Assembly: GCF_000496755.2 (NCBI RefSeq)
Contig: NZ_AYKS02000071.1
Location: forward strand, 248,001-312,000
Length of the DNA stretch: 64,000 nucleotides
Reading direction: 5' to 3'
Origin: Serratia sp. DD3
Lineage (GTDB): Bacteria; Pseudomonadota; Gammaproteobacteria; Enterobacterales; Enterobacteriaceae
Positions 41,849-52,101 of this stretch are shown piece after piece. The first letter of the stretch is position 1. Each line of letters starts with the position of its first letter. The notes beneath the pieces are model-generated. The model saw nothing but the letters and a program-made list of their open reading frames with translations, made no database searches and was not told where the DNA came from. Made by a program: the position numbers and the translations under genes.

Positions 41849-44800
41849 ATGGCATCGCTGCGTGAATTAATCATTAAAATTTCGGCCAACGCCAGTTCGT
41901 TCAAGTCTGAGATTTCCCGTGCGTCACGCATGGGGGCTGACTATTACAAAACGATGGAGCAAGGTGGCAGGAAAGCAGCCGCCGCCACACGCCAGCAACA
42001 GCAGGCAATTCAGGCTTTGAATACTGAACTGGCCTCTGTTGCCGGGGTTGCAGCAGGTTTGACGGGGGTAGTTGCGGGCGCGTTTGCCGTGGACTCACTT
42101 ATTACCACTGCGGATAACTGGGGGCAGTTGTCGTCACGCATCAAAATGGCAACAGGTTCGGCGGATGAATATAACCTGGTGCAGCAACGGCTGATGGAAA
42201 TCAGCGATCGCACCTACAAGCCGATCGAGGAACAGTCCGAGTTATTCATTCGCAGCGCCAAGGCAATGCAGGAGCTGGGTTACAACACAGCAGGAACCAT
42301 TGACTTCATTGATTCCATTTCTAGCTCGCTGACGATCAACGCCGCCAGTGCTGAAAAGGGGGCCAGAACAATTGATGCCATGTCTAAATCTATGGTGACC
42401 GGCAAAGTTTCTGGTGATGAGTGGAAAACCGTGATGGAGGTTATGCCGACAGTGATCGGCGACATTGGCCGATACCTGGGTATCACTGAAACCGCCGTTA
42501 AAAAACTGGCCAGTGAAGGTAAGCTCTCTATGCAAACCTTTTCTGATGCAGTTATTGCAGCGCAGAAGCGTAACGCAGAGTTGGCGGATGCTATGCCAAC
42601 CACTGTCGGCGATGCGATCACCAAGCTTTCCAATCATTGGAAAAAGTATGTCGGTGAAACTAATGAGGCGCACGGTACTACGCAGGCGCTGTCTGCAGGG
42701 ATAGGGCACCTTGCGGACAATATCAACACGGTGGCAACCGTCACTGGCCTACTGATTGGCGTTGGTGTGTCTCGCTATTTTGGCGGTATGGCTCAATCGA
42801 TCAGCGGTGCGACAATTGGCGTGATCCATGCGCAAAAAAGTGAGGTAGCCCTCGCCGCTGCTCAGGTTGAGGGTACAAAAGTTGCTGTGGCAAGGGCAAA
42901 AGCGGCTGAATATCGTGCGCAAAAGGCACTGATTGCAGCAAGGGGAACGGACGGACAGGCAGCGGCAGAAAGGCGTCTTGCTGGTTCTCAGGCCGCAGTA
43001 ACCCGCAATATTGCTGCAAGAACAGCGGCACAAACCGCGCTAAATAGCGTGACCTCGGTAGGGTCACGTCTAATGTCCGGCGCGTTGGGGCTTGTTGGCG
43101 GTATCCCCGGCTTACTCATGCTGGGAGCTGGAGCATGGTACTACATGTACCAACAGCAAGAGCAGGCGCGGGCATCAGCACAGGAATACGCCGCTCAGAT
43201 AGACCAGGTAAGAGAAAAAGTTAAGACAATGTCGTTGTCCCAGACGGCAGATGAAGGCAAGAACGCCCAGAAGGCACTTGTCGAGCAAAATAGACTGATT
43301 GATGAGCAAGCTGCGAAAGTTAAAGCGTTACAGAAGGATATTGAAACGCTAAATCAGGCCAGGGCGAATCCATCATATTCGGCAAGCATCAGAGATGCCG
43401 ACCTTGTTGACGGGATAGCAAAAGCAACTTCGAATCTTGCTGTAGAGCAATCAAGATTGTCTGATATGCAAAGCCAGGCAAAGACGATCCAGGAGGCGCT
43501 CTCAGGAATAGAAGAGCAGCGTAACTCTCTCATCAGTAAAAGTGTTGCAGAACAGAGTGCCGCATATAACTCATTGCTAATGATGACAGGGGAGCATACT
43601 GAATTTAACCGAGTGCTGGGAATCGGTAACCAGTTATTAGCATCCCGTCAGGGATTACTTGCTAACGGCCCACTTCGTTTGCCGCAGGCAACAGTTACAG
43701 ACTCAGAGCAGCAAGCGTTATTGCAAAAGCAGCAGGCTGCAGAACTGGCTGGGTTTGATGGTGTTGCTCGAGTAACAAAACAGGCCGAGTTTGATTTGCT
43801 TAAAATGGGCAAAACTGGCCCCGAAAACGCCACGTTTGCCGCAGAGTGGACGCAGGCTGCGGTGAAGGAGCATAACGAAACCCAGCGGCTATCGCAGGCC
43901 AAGAAAGCAGGCACGGCTGCAACCAGCGCACATAATAAGGCTGAAAATGAGGCCGCTCGTACCGCCGAGCAGTACAGCCGAAAAATTGCCGACCTGAGTA
44001 TTGCTGTAGACGTCCAAAGGGTTAGGGCAACTCAGGGGGAGAAAGCCGCCGAACTGTACGCGGCATCTCATGAGAACGGTGCAAAGTGGACTAACGAACA
44101 GCGGAAAGCGATCGAGTCGTCAGCTGTAGAGTTGGCGACCTGGACGCAAAAAGCCGACGAGGCTGTCAGAAAGCAGCGTGAAATGGCTGACGCATTGAAG
44201 GATCTGACTGATGCCGCCCGTAAATACAGCGATGAGGCCACGGCTAGCAAAAAAGCTCGCGGTATGGGGCAGCGTCAGCGTGATTATTTTGATGAGCGTC
44301 AGCAGGTTGAACGCATTTTCGATAAATCGGATAAAGGAACAGAAGCGTTTACTGCCAAGGCTGCAGCACTTGATGCGCTCGACTCAAAATATAAAGCAGC
44401 CAAAGCCGCCGAAGCGGATTGGATGGCTGGCGTTAGTGCTGGTATGGCTGATTGGGTTGACGAGGCATCAAATTATGCTGGGCAGGCAGCGAGCGCAACA
44501 AACAATGCCATGAGTGGCATGGTTACTAACATCACCGAAATGCTGAACGACAACAAAGCATCATGGAAAGACTGGTCTATCAGCGTGCTGAAGGAGATAG
44601 AGAAGGTCCTGGTTAACGCAGCGATGGTCGGTGTAATAAAATCAGTTGCTGGTGGCATGATGGGTTCACTTGGTGGCGCTGCTGCATCAAGTGGCAGCAG
44701 TGCATTTAGCAGCGGAGCATTCAACAGTTTATCCCTCTTCGATGGTGGTGGGTATACCGGATCAGGCGGTAAGTATGATCCTGCTGGTATTGTGCATCGC

Positions 44801-45181
44801 GGTGAATTTGTCATACCCAAAGAAGCGACTGAGCGTATCGGTGTAGAGAATCTCTATGCGCTGATGCATGGTAATGTTGGTGTTGGGGACCTTCGTGGCT
44901 ATGCAAATGGTGGTCTGGTATCACCGGCCCTCAGCCCCTCTTTGAATGTTCGCCCTACCACTGCCAATCTGCCACCGGCAATGCGTGATGCTGCGAGTAA
45001 CGCAACGATTGTGAATATCACAATCAACAACGATGGACAAAGCACAGTCTCTACCCCACCCGGCATGGAACAGTTTGGCAACGAACTCGCGCAGTTTGTT
45101 GATCAGCGGTTTAAGTCTTTACTGCAGAAGGAAACTGGGCAGGGGCGGATGTTAAGCACAGCAATAAAGGGGCGTAGGTAA
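41849..45181 (+). CDS. tail tape measure protein
   Basis: 1110 residues. The N-terminal tape-measure domain (TADNWGQLSSRIKMATGSADEY, MSKSMVTGKVSGDEWKTVMEVMP) is of lambda H/HK97 gp16 type. Long Ala/Gln-rich helices follow, with hydrophobic stretches near 290-310 and 405-425. The C-terminal segment has GGYTGSGGKYDPAGIVHRGEFVIPKEAT, which is shared by many tape measures. Its length sets tail length. Start after GGTGAG. Confidence 0.95.
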   Translation: MASLRELIIKISANASSFKSEISRASRMGADYYKTMEQGGRKAAAATRQQQQAIQALNTELASVAGVAAGLTGVVAGAFAVDSLITTADNWGQLSSRIKMATGSADEYNLVQQRLMEISDRTYKPIEEQSELFIRSAKAMQELGYNTAGTIDFIDSISSSLTINAASAEKGARTIDAMSKSMVTGKVSGDEWKTVMEVMPTVIGDIGRYLGITETAVKKLASEGKLSMQTFSDAVIAAQKRNAELADAMPTTVGDAITKLSNHWKKYVGETNEAHGTTQALSAGIGHLADNINTVATVTGLLIGVGVSRYFGGMAQSISGATIGVIHAQKSEVALAAAQVEGTKVAVARAKAAEYRAQKALIAARGTDGQAAAERRLAGSQAAVTRNIAARTAAQTALNSVTSVGSRLMSGALGLVGGIPGLLMLGAGAWYYMYQQQEQARASAQEYAAQIDQVREKVKTMSLSQTADEGKNAQKALVEQNRLIDEQAAKVKALQKDIETLNQARANPSYSASIRDADLVDGIAKATSNLAVEQSRLSDMQSQAKTIQEALSGIEEQRNSLISKSVAEQSAAYNSLLMMTGEHTEFNRVLGIGNQLLASRQGLLANGPLRLPQATVTDSEQQALLQKQQAAELAGFDGVARVTKQAEFDLLKMGKTGPENATFAAEWTQAAVKEHNETQRLSQAKKAGTAATSAHNKAENEAARTAEQYSRKIADLSIAVDVQRVRATQGEKAAELYAASHENGAKWTNEQRKAIESSAVELATWTQKADEAVRKQREMADALKDLTDAARKYSDEATASKKARGMGQRQRDYFDERQQVERIFDKSDKGTEAFTAKAAALDALDSKYKAAKAAEADWMAGVSAGMADWVDEASNYAGQAASATNNAMSGMVTNITEMLNDNKASWKDWSISVLKEIEKVLVNAAMVGVIKSVAGGMMGSLGGAAASSGSSAFSSGAFNSLSLFDGGGYTGSGGKYDPAGIVHRGEFVIPKEATERIGVENLYALMHGNVGVGDLRGYANGGLVSPALSPSLNVRPTTANLPPAMRDAASNATIVNITINNDGQSTVSTPPGMEQFGNELAQFVDQRFKSLLQKETGQGRMLSTAIKGRR

Positions 45182-45534
45182 TGGTACTAGAAACATTCAA
45201 TTACTGCGCCCGCGTTAACCCTGTTGGCGAGCACACATTTCGCGTTCGCGAGGTTCAGTTCGGCGATGGATACAAGCAACGCGTTGGTGATGGGTTGAAT
45301 GGCGAGCATCAAAGCTGGCCTATGACCTTCATCGGCAATTGGCAGCGTATTAACGAAATCCGCAATTTCTTTCGACGACACGCAGGGTATAAGGCGTTTA
45401 AGTGGACAAGTCCCAACTTTGAGCTTGGGCTATACACGTGCAAAACCTACCAGGTTACCGCGATGGGGAAAAACTCCCTTGGCGAACCAATGTACCAACT
45501 TGCGGCTACATTCGAAACTGCATTCCATCCGTAG
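45181..45534 (+). CDS. minor tail protein M
   Basis: A 117-residue lambda M-like protein (VREVQFGDGYKQRVGDGLN, FKWTSPNFELGLYTCKTYQV). Part of the tail-tip complex. ATG shares a base with the tape-measure stop. Confidence 0.92.
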   Translation: MVLETFNYCARVNPVGEHTFRVREVQFGDGYKQRVGDGLNGEHQSWPMTFIGNWQRINEIRNFFRRHAGYKAFKWTSPNFELGLYTCKTYQVTAMGKNSLGEPMYQLAATFETAFHP

Positions 45535-45541
45535 GGAAATC

Positions 45542-46294
45542 ATGTCTATCAAAACAGATCACCAGGTGTTAGCGCCTGGGAGTAAAGTGCGCCTGTTCGA
45601 AGTGGACGGGAGCCAATATGGTGGGCCGGAACTGTATTTTCACAGCCACGCTATACCACACACCCCTGAGGAACTGGAGAATGCTGGTGATGATCCGGCG
45701 AAGCTGCCCGCAAAACCGATCTGGTGGGGAGGCCGAGAGTACAAGCCATGGCCAGTGCAAATTGAAGGGCTGGAGGTAACCAGTGACGGTACGGCCCCGA
45801 GTCCAACGCTATCGGTCGGTAACATTGATGGCACGGTCGCTGCTATGTGTCTGGCATTCCAAAATTTAGCGCTGTTCAAAGTGACGATCCGCGATACCTA
45901 TGTGCACTATCTTGATGCACGTAATTTCCCAGAGGGTAACCCGAGTGCTGATCCAACACAGGAAAAACTAGACGTCTGGTATATCGACCGCAAACTGACC
46001 GGCACCAATACAGTGATCCAGTTTGCGCTCTCATCACCGGCAGACCTGCAGGGCATCATGATCCCGACCCGGCAGATTCACGCGCTGTGTACCTGGTGTA
46101 TCCGTGGCCAATACCGTGGGGCGTCATGCGGCTATACCGGCACCCTGTATTTTGATATGGACGGCAACCCGGTTGATGATCCGTCAAAGGATGCCTGTTC
46201 GGGTCTGGTGTCCACCGGCTGTGAGCCCCGGTTCGGCAAAGGTAACCCACTGCCGCACGGCGGTTTTGTTGGTTCGTCATTGCTAAAGAGGTAG
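45542..46294 (+). CDS. minor tail protein L (Fe-S tail-tip protein)
   Basis: A 250-residue lambda L-like protein. The C-terminal cysteines in CTWCIRGQYRGASCGYTG and DACSGLVSTGC match those that bind a [4Fe-4S] cluster in lambda L. AGGG is five bases before the ATG at 45542. The upstream-open frame (45419) is only the M gene read in another frame. Confidence 0.93.
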   Translation: MSIKTDHQVLAPGSKVRLFEVDGSQYGGPELYFHSHAIPHTPEELENAGDDPAKLPAKPIWWGGREYKPWPVQIEGLEVTSDGTAPSPTLSVGNIDGTVAAMCLAFQNLALFKVTIRDTYVHYLDARNFPEGNPSADPTQEKLDVWYIDRKLTGTNTVIQFALSSPADLQGIMIPTRQIHALCTWCIRGQYRGASCGYTGTLYFDMDGNPVDDPSKDACSGLVSTGCEPRFGKGNPLPHGGFVGSSLLKR

Positions 46295-46296
46295 CC

Positions 46297-47001
46297 ATGC
46301 GCAAACATATCACCACCGCTATGCTGGCTCATGCGGCGGAAGCTTACCCCGCAGAGTGCTGTGGGCTTGTAACTCAAAATGGACGCCGCCAGCAGTACCA
46401 CCGCTGCCGCAACACCGCGCCAGCGCCGACTGAACAATTCAGCATGCACCCGGATGACTACGCGACAGCTGAGGACGCAGGCACAATCATTGCGATAGTC
46501 CATAGCCACCCCGACTGCACAACCCAGCCAAGTCAGCTCGACCTTGCTCAGTGTGACGCGTCACAATTGCCGTGGGTAATCGTGAGCTGGCCAGAGGGGG
46601 ACATAAGGACGATCACCCCAGCTGAGGGCATCAAGCCTTTGCTTGGTCGCCCATTCGTTCATGGCTTCTGTGATTGCTACGCAATCATCCGCGATTGGTA
46701 CCAGCTAGAGCGAGATGTAACGTTGCCAAACTTCGAGCGGGCAGACGGGTGGTGGATCCGGGGTGAAAACCTCTACATGCAGCACTATGCCGAAGCCGGT
46801 TTTTCACCAGCGGCAGGTGATCTGCAGATTGGTGACGTAATCATTATGCAGATACGAGCGGATGAGCCGAACCATGCAGGGGTTTATGTGGGTGATGGGG
46901 TGATGATCCACCACATGTACGGGCAACTAAGCACCCGCGTCCCATATGGTGGATATTGGCAGGATAGGACGGTGATCACTCTGCGCTATAATGCCAGTTA
47001 A
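46297..47001 (+). CDS. tail protein K (JAMM plus NlpC/P60 peptidase)
   Basis: A 234-residue two-domain protein. Residues 1-100: MPN/JAMM-like fold with HSHPD (about 67-71). Residues 110-234: NlpC/P60 with catalytic Cys in GFCDCYAIIRDWY and His in NHAGVYVGDG. As in lambda K it would cut peptidoglycan for DNA entry and help tip assembly. Confidence 0.92.
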   Translation: MRKHITTAMLAHAAEAYPAECCGLVTQNGRRQQYHRCRNTAPAPTEQFSMHPDDYATAEDAGTIIAIVHSHPDCTTQPSQLDLAQCDASQLPWVIVSWPEGDIRTITPAEGIKPLLGRPFVHGFCDCYAIIRDWYQLERDVTLPNFERADGWWIRGENLYMQHYAEAGFSPAAGDLQIGDVIIMQIRADEPNHAGVYVGDGVMIHHMYGQLSTRVPYGGYWQDRTVITLRYNAS

Positions 47002-47070
47002 CTGATAGTGATCTCCAAGTCAACAGATGCTACGATTTGATACCGTTGCGATTTAACATGGAGATATTAA

Positions 47071-47856
47071 ATGCTTGCCAATGTAACACCGTTAAGGGTA
47101 GTTAGAAAAATTAGCGCGGCACTTCTATTGTTAGTCATAAGCACCAATGTTAATTCAGAAATACCTTTAGCAAAAAAAGATGTTATTTGGTTAGAGAAAA
47201 AACAAGGAATAAAAGACCTCGAATGCTCTGCTTACCGCCAGTTATATGCCGAGGAGGGAAAGGCGACCATACCCCAAAATATTGGGTTTGATATAAAAGA
47301 AGATTACTTTAAGAATAAGCATGTTTTTGAAAATGGGAAATTGATTTGCTTATTCGAAGTAGATGTATTGAAAAAAGACAAAACTAAGGTTAGCGTTGTA
47401 GAAGAGGCTCTAATAGATGGAGTGAAAGTTAGTTTTTACCACTGGGGCGGTTCGGGAACCATTGGTGGTGGATATAATGATAAATCATCGTGGAGCCTTG
47501 GGTGCAAGACCGACTCCATGACAGACGATTTAACTTGTTATATTTACAAGGGGTCTTTTTATTTGCATAGAGATAAAAATGGCTACATGGTCGCTGTCGG
47601 TAGTGAGCACTTCCCTAATACGCCAGCATATATTAGGTTTGGAAAAAGCAAACCTCTTGAGTCTGGTGGGCATGGTGTTTTTTCACTGGTGGACTCAAAG
47701 TCAATAATTGATACACTATCTAGTAGTGATAAAGATAAGGTGGTTACAAGGTATACAAGGTGGCCATATGAAAATCCCATAGATGAAGAATTAAATATAA
47801 GCTATTTCAAATCGTCAATAAAAATATTGGATGCTATTTACGAAGCACATAAATGA
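47071..47856 (+). CDS. AT-rich exported protein, moron inside the tail operon
   Basis: The 261-residue product has an N-terminal signal-like helix (about 14-29, cleavage near NVNS-E) and a Lys/Asp-rich mature part with paired Cys (DLECSAY, KLICLFE, LGCKTDS, LTCYIY). GGAG lies seven bases before the ATG. It is strikingly AT-rich compared with K and I on either side and breaks the usual K-I adjacency. It is a likely lysogenic-conversion gene, for example surface exclusion. The family is not recognised. Confidence 0.7.
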   Translation: MLANVTPLRVVRKISAALLLLVISTNVNSEIPLAKKDVIWLEKKQGIKDLECSAYRQLYAEEGKATIPQNIGFDIKEDYFKNKHVFENGKLICLFEVDVLKKDKTKVSVVEEALIDGVKVSFYHWGGSGTIGGGYNDKSSWSLGCKTDSMTDDLTCYIYKGSFYLHRDKNGYMVAVGSEHFPNTPAYIRFGKSKPLESGGHGVFSLVDSKSIIDTLSSSDKDKVVTRYTRWPYENPIDEELNISYFKSSIKILDAIYEAHK

Positions 47857-47874
47857 ATAGCCAAAAGTCAAAAG

Positions 47875-47896
47875 CCCGCCATTGTGCGGGTTTTTT
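47875..47896 (+). terminator. late-operon hairpin 5
   Basis: CCCGC-CATTGT-GCGGG then TTTTTT, ATTGGAG and the I gene start. Confidence 0.78.
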
Positions 47897-47908
47897 ATTG
47901 GAGAAAAT

Positions 47909-48523
47909 ATGCCAATCACAACGCACGAATATCGAATGGTCAGACTCTACGGCGTCCTCGGCGCAACATTTGGCCGGGTTCATAAGCTGGTGGTATCTAC
48001 ACCGAAGGAAGCCATCAAGGCGCTGTCTGTCACTATTCCAGGGTTTGAAAAGTTCCTACAGACCGCCAAAGATCGCGGCCTGACCTTTGCAGTATTTAAC
48101 GGTAAGCGAAATATCGACCGTGACGAGCTAGAGTTCTCTGGTACCGATGATATCAGAATCGCACCTATCATCATCGGTAGCAAAAGCGGCGGGGTATTTC
48201 AGACTATCCTTGGTGCTGTGCTGGTGATCGCTGGCGCAGTTGGGATGTTCACCCCATTCGGCCAGGCGCTAGGCGGCGCAGCCTGGGGATCTTATGCAAT
48301 GCAGATTGGTGGCGCAATGATGCTCGGTGGCGTTATCCAGATGCTATCCCCGATGCAGGGCGGGCTGGCAATGCGAGAGAGCCCAGATAACAAACCCTCG
48401 TATGCATTCGGCGGTCCTGTGAATACGGTCGCCCAGGGTAATCCTGTACCCATTCTATACGGCAAGCGGCGGATTGGTGGTGCAATCATTTCAGCCGGGA
48501 TATTCGCTGAAGATCAGCAGTAA
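47909..48523 (+). CDS. tail assembly protein I
   Basis: A 204-residue lambda I-like protein: MVRLYGVLGATFGRVHKLVV, a hydrophobic Gly-rich centre (about 95-150; FQTILGAVLVIAGAVGMFTP) and PVPILYGKRRIGGAIISAGI at the end. Start at 47909 has GGAG five bases upstream. Confidence 0.92.
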   Translation: MPITTHEYRMVRLYGVLGATFGRVHKLVVSTPKEAIKALSVTIPGFEKFLQTAKDRGLTFAVFNGKRNIDRDELEFSGTDDIRIAPIIIGSKSGGVFQTILGAVLVIAGAVGMFTPFGQALGGAAWGSYAMQIGGAMMLGGVIQMLSPMQGGLAMRESPDNKPSYAFGGPVNTVAQGNPVPILYGKRRIGGAIISAGIFAEDQQ

Positions 48524-48543
48524 CGTAATCACCCTCAATCATG

Positions 48544-48565
48544 CCCGCTCAATGCGGGTTTTTTT
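48544..48565 (+). terminator. late-operon hairpin 6
   Basis: CCCGC-TCAAT-GCGGG then TTTTTTT, followed by CGGAG and the J gene. Confidence 0.78.
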
Positions 48566-48582
48566 ACGCCCGGAGAAACTTA

Positions 48583-51500
48583 ATGTCAGCAATTATTGAA
48601 GGTCGCAAGGGTGGCGGTGGTAGCCAGCATAGCCCTGTTGAATCACCTGACTCCCTGCAGTCCACATCACACGCCAAGATTTTGCTGGCGTTGGGCGAGG
48701 GGGAGTTTGCAGGCGGGTTAGACGGCACAAACATTTTTCTCGATGGCACGCCGATCATCGGCCCGGACGGCTCCGAAAATTTCCCCGGCGTTAAATGGGA
48801 ATTTCGACCGGGCACGCCAGATCAGACGTATATTCCCGGCATGCCAAACGTCGAGAACGAAATCACGGTCGGTACCGAACTGACCAGCCTTAATCCCTGG
48901 GTGCGCTCGCTGACCAACACCCAGCTTTCAGCAATCCGCCTGCGCTTTTCGTGGCAACAGCTTCAACGGCAACAGGATAACGGCGACGTCGTGGGCTATC
49001 GCATTGAGTACGGAATTGACGTGGCCACCGATGGAGGCACTTATCAGGAGTTGTTAAAGACGGCGGTGGATGGCAAGACTACGACGAAGTATGAGCGTAG
49101 CCACCGCATTGATTTACCGAAGGCCACAACCGGATGGCAGATTCGTGTGCGCCGTATTACACAAAACAGCAGCAGCAACCTGGTTGCTGACAAAATGGTT
49201 ATCGAATCACTCACAGAGTTGATTGACGTCAAACTCCGGTATCCAGAAACCGCGCTGCTGTTTGTGCAGTTCGACGCGAAACAGTTTCAGAATATCCCGC
49301 AGATTTCCTGTGAGCCGAAGGGCAGCATTATCCGCATACCAACGACTTACGACCCGATTGCTCGAACTTATACTGGCGTATGGGATGGTAGCTTTAAATG
49401 GGCTTGGACGAATAACCCAGCCTGGATATTTTACGATTTGCTGATTAATGCCCGTTACAGCATCGGTACCCGCGTTCGTGCAGAGAATCTGGCGCTGACG
49501 AAATGGGACTTGTACACCATTGCGCAGTATTGCGATCAGTTGGTACCGGACGGGCGCGGTGGCGGTGGCATGGAGCCGCGCTTTATATGTGACGTTTATA
49601 TCCAGTCGCAGGAAGAAGCCTGGTCAGTTCTGCGCGACTTCGCCAATATTTTCCGTGGTATGACGTTCTGGGCCAACAACAGTATGAACGTGCTGGCCGA
49701 TATGCCCCGCGATGTGGACTACATCTACACCCGCGCCAACGTTAAAGACGGGCTGTTTACCGACGCCAGCGCCAGCGAGAAAACACATTACAGCACCTGC
49801 ATGGTGAGCTGGAGTGACCCGGCGAACGGTTATCAGGACTCGGTTGAGCCAGTATTCGATAACAACCTGATCCGCCGTTATCAGGTCAAGCAGGCCGAAA
49901 TCACAGCCATAGGGTGCACGCGGCAAACCGAAGCAATCAGGCGCGGTAAATGGTTGCTGCTGACCAATGAGAAAGACAGAGTGATCAGTTTTACCGTTGG
50001 TGCTGATGGCAATATACCACTGCCCGGCTGGATCATTGGTGTTGCAGATGAAGCCTTTGCTGGCCGTCCCCTCGGTGGTCGTATTAGCTCAGTATCCGGG
50101 CGCAGTATCACACTTGATCGAGAATCGTCGGCGGTGGCGGGTGAACGCCTGATTGTCAACCTGCCTAGCGGTAAGTCGCAGGCCCGCACTATTCAGTCAG
50201 TGAATGGCCGAGTTGTGACGGTCACGACGAACTACAGTGAAACACCAGTTGCAGAATGCGTGTGGGCTGTTGATGCTACAGACTTGGCCATTCAGTTATT
50301 CCGTGTCACCGGCATTACTGAGGCTAATGACGGCATATCGTTTGATATCACGGCCATCGAGTATGACCCGGACAAGTACGCACGTATCGATACCGGTGCG
50401 CGGATTGAAGACCGCCCGATCTCTGTTATCCCGCCTGGCGTCCAGGCACCGCCAACAAACGTCAGGATCAGCGAGAACTCAGCAACGATTCAAGGGCTGG
50501 CCGTTGCCACGCTCTACGTGACATGGGACAGGGCCGAGAACGCGATAGCTTACGAAACAGAATGGCGTCGGGATAACGGTAACTGGATACCCGGCCCAAG
50601 AGTATCAACGCTAGGCTTTGAAATTGAGGGTATCTACGCTGGTCGCTATCAGGCCCGTGTCCGGGCGATAAACCCGGTTGAGATTTCGAGCGTGTGGGCT
50701 AATGCCCTGGAACAGCAGCTCTACGGCAAAATCGGCGAGCCACCCGCGCTGGCCAGCTTTACGACCACAGGGCAGGTGTTTGGCATCGTGTTGAACTGGG
50801 CATTCCCGCCCGGTGCTGAAGACACCCAACGCACTGAAATCTGGTACAGCACGCAGCCAGACGGCTCAGGCGCTATGCATTTGGGCGATTACGCTTACCC
50901 TCAACGGAGCCACACCATGACCGGTCTAGCCGCTGGCGTGCAGTTCTTTTTTCAAGCTCGACTTGTCGATCGTCTAGGCAATACCGGGCCGTGGACTGTA
51001 TGGACGCTGGGAGCGTCTAGCAATCAAGCTGACGAGATACTGGACTATCTGACGGGGGAAATAACTAAAACTCAGTTGGGTAAAGATTTGATCGGCCCTA
51101 TCGAGGACGCAAGTCAGCTAAAAAACATGTGGTCTATCAAAGTTGGCCAGACGTGGGATGGAAAGCTTTACTCTGCGGGGATCGGTGTCGGCGTGGAAAA
51201 CACCCCAGCAGGCATGCAGAGCCAAGTGCTTTTCATGGCTGACCGGTTCGCGTTCTTAAACGTGACAAATGGCGTGATTTCCACGCCGTTCGCTATTGAT
51301 GGCGGGCAGACATTTATCAATTCTGCGTTTATCAAAGACGGTACAATCACCACTGCAAAAATCGCAGAACAAATACAATCCGTTAATTATGCAAATGGTG
51401 CTTCTGGTTGGGCTATTAATAGCGAAACAGGTAATGCTCAATTTAATCAAGTGTCCGTGCGGGGAATTATTTATGCGGACGGCGGGTATTTTGCTGGAGA

Positions 51501-52041
51501 ACTTCGCGCTGCAACGGGTCGATTTTCTGGCACTGTATATGCAAATAGAATTGAAGGGGATTTAGTTGATATTAACAACATGCTGACGAATGTTAATGTC
51601 AGCAGATGGATAGAAAGAGGTGGTTACGTTGACATACCAATTGCATACATACAAAACGCTGAGTTTAATAGGCGCGGATTTATCACTGGAATGCTGCATA
51701 GAATAATGCTGTATCGGAGTGATGATTGGAAGAAAAAAATTTACGCTCAACCCGGCAGTGTTGTTAGCGCCGTAGGTCTGGGTGGGGCCATTAGTGATGT
51801 TCAACTGCTTTTAAACGGCTCGATAATAGCTCAAACAGACAGCTGGAATGATGAAAATATTGCCAAGGGTGGCGGGGGTTCAATACCTACAACACCGTTT
51901 AGCATTAACGCTAATATCGGCACTAGTTATTTAGTGTTGCGCATTAAAAACTCGGGTAGAGAGGGTAACTGGATTAGTTGTGCGTTACAATGTGCAATAA
52001 CAACCTCTCGGGCAACGCCCAACATAGTATTTCTTGTATAA
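48583..52041 (+). CDS. J: tail tip/host specificity protein J
   Basis: 1152 residues of the lambda J family: N-terminal tip domains (MSAIIEGRKGGGGSQHSPVESPDSL opening, first part shown), FNIII-like repeats near 620-800 (PPTNVRISENSATIQG, ARVRAINPVEISS) and a C-terminal receptor-binding part. The last about 230 residues, from near 51350, are encoded by markedly more AT-rich DNA, so the tip was probably exchanged. GGAG is seven bases before the ATG at 48583. Determines adsorption with the fibre. Confidence 0.93.
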   Translation: MSAIIEGRKGGGGSQHSPVESPDSLQSTSHAKILLALGEGEFAGGLDGTNIFLDGTPIIGPDGSENFPGVKWEFRPGTPDQTYIPGMPNVENEITVGTELTSLNPWVRSLTNTQLSAIRLRFSWQQLQRQQDNGDVVGYRIEYGIDVATDGGTYQELLKTAVDGKTTTKYERSHRIDLPKATTGWQIRVRRITQNSSSNLVADKMVIESLTELIDVKLRYPETALLFVQFDAKQFQNIPQISCEPKGSIIRIPTTYDPIARTYTGVWDGSFKWAWTNNPAWIFYDLLINARYSIGTRVRAENLALTKWDLYTIAQYCDQLVPDGRGGGGMEPRFICDVYIQSQEEAWSVLRDFANIFRGMTFWANNSMNVLADMPRDVDYIYTRANVKDGLFTDASASEKTHYSTCMVSWSDPANGYQDSVEPVFDNNLIRRYQVKQAEITAIGCTRQTEAIRRGKWLLLTNEKDRVISFTVGADGNIPLPGWIIGVADEAFAGRPLGGRISSVSGRSITLDRESSAVAGERLIVNLPSGKSQARTIQSVNGRVVTVTTNYSETPVAECVWAVDATDLAIQLFRVTGITEANDGISFDITAIEYDPDKYARIDTGARIEDRPISVIPPGVQAPPTNVRISENSATIQGLAVATLYVTWDRAENAIAYETEWRRDNGNWIPGPRVSTLGFEIEGIYAGRYQARVRAINPVEISSVWANALEQQLYGKIGEPPALASFTTTGQVFGIVLNWAFPPGAEDTQRTEIWYSTQPDGSGAMHLGDYAYPQRSHTMTGLAAGVQFFFQARLVDRLGNTGPWTVWTLGASSNQADEILDYLTGEITKTQLGKDLIGPIEDASQLKNMWSIKVGQTWDGKLYSAGIGVGVENTPAGMQSQVLFMADRFAFLNVTNGVISTPFAIDGGQTFINSAFIKDGTITTAKIAEQIQSVNYANGASGWAINSETGNAQFNQVSVRGIIYADGGYFAGELRAATGRFSGTVYANRIEGDLVDINNMLTNVNVSRWIERGGYVDIPIAYIQNAEFNRRGFITGMLHRIMLYRSDDWKKKIYAQPGSVVSAVGLGGAISDVQLLLNGSIIAQTDSWNDENIAKGGGGSIPTTPFSINANIGTSYLVLRIKNSGREGNWISCALQCAITTSRATPNIVFLV

Positions 52042-52062
52042 CCAAATTAATAATCAATTATA

Positions 52063-52084
52063 CCCGCCACTGAGCGGGTTTTTT
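52063..52084 (+). terminator. late-operon hairpin 7
   Basis: CCCGC-CACTGA-GCGGG then TTTTTT, ATTGGAG and the fibre gene. Confidence 0.78.
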
Positions 52085-52101
52085 AATTGGAGAATAAAAC
52101 C

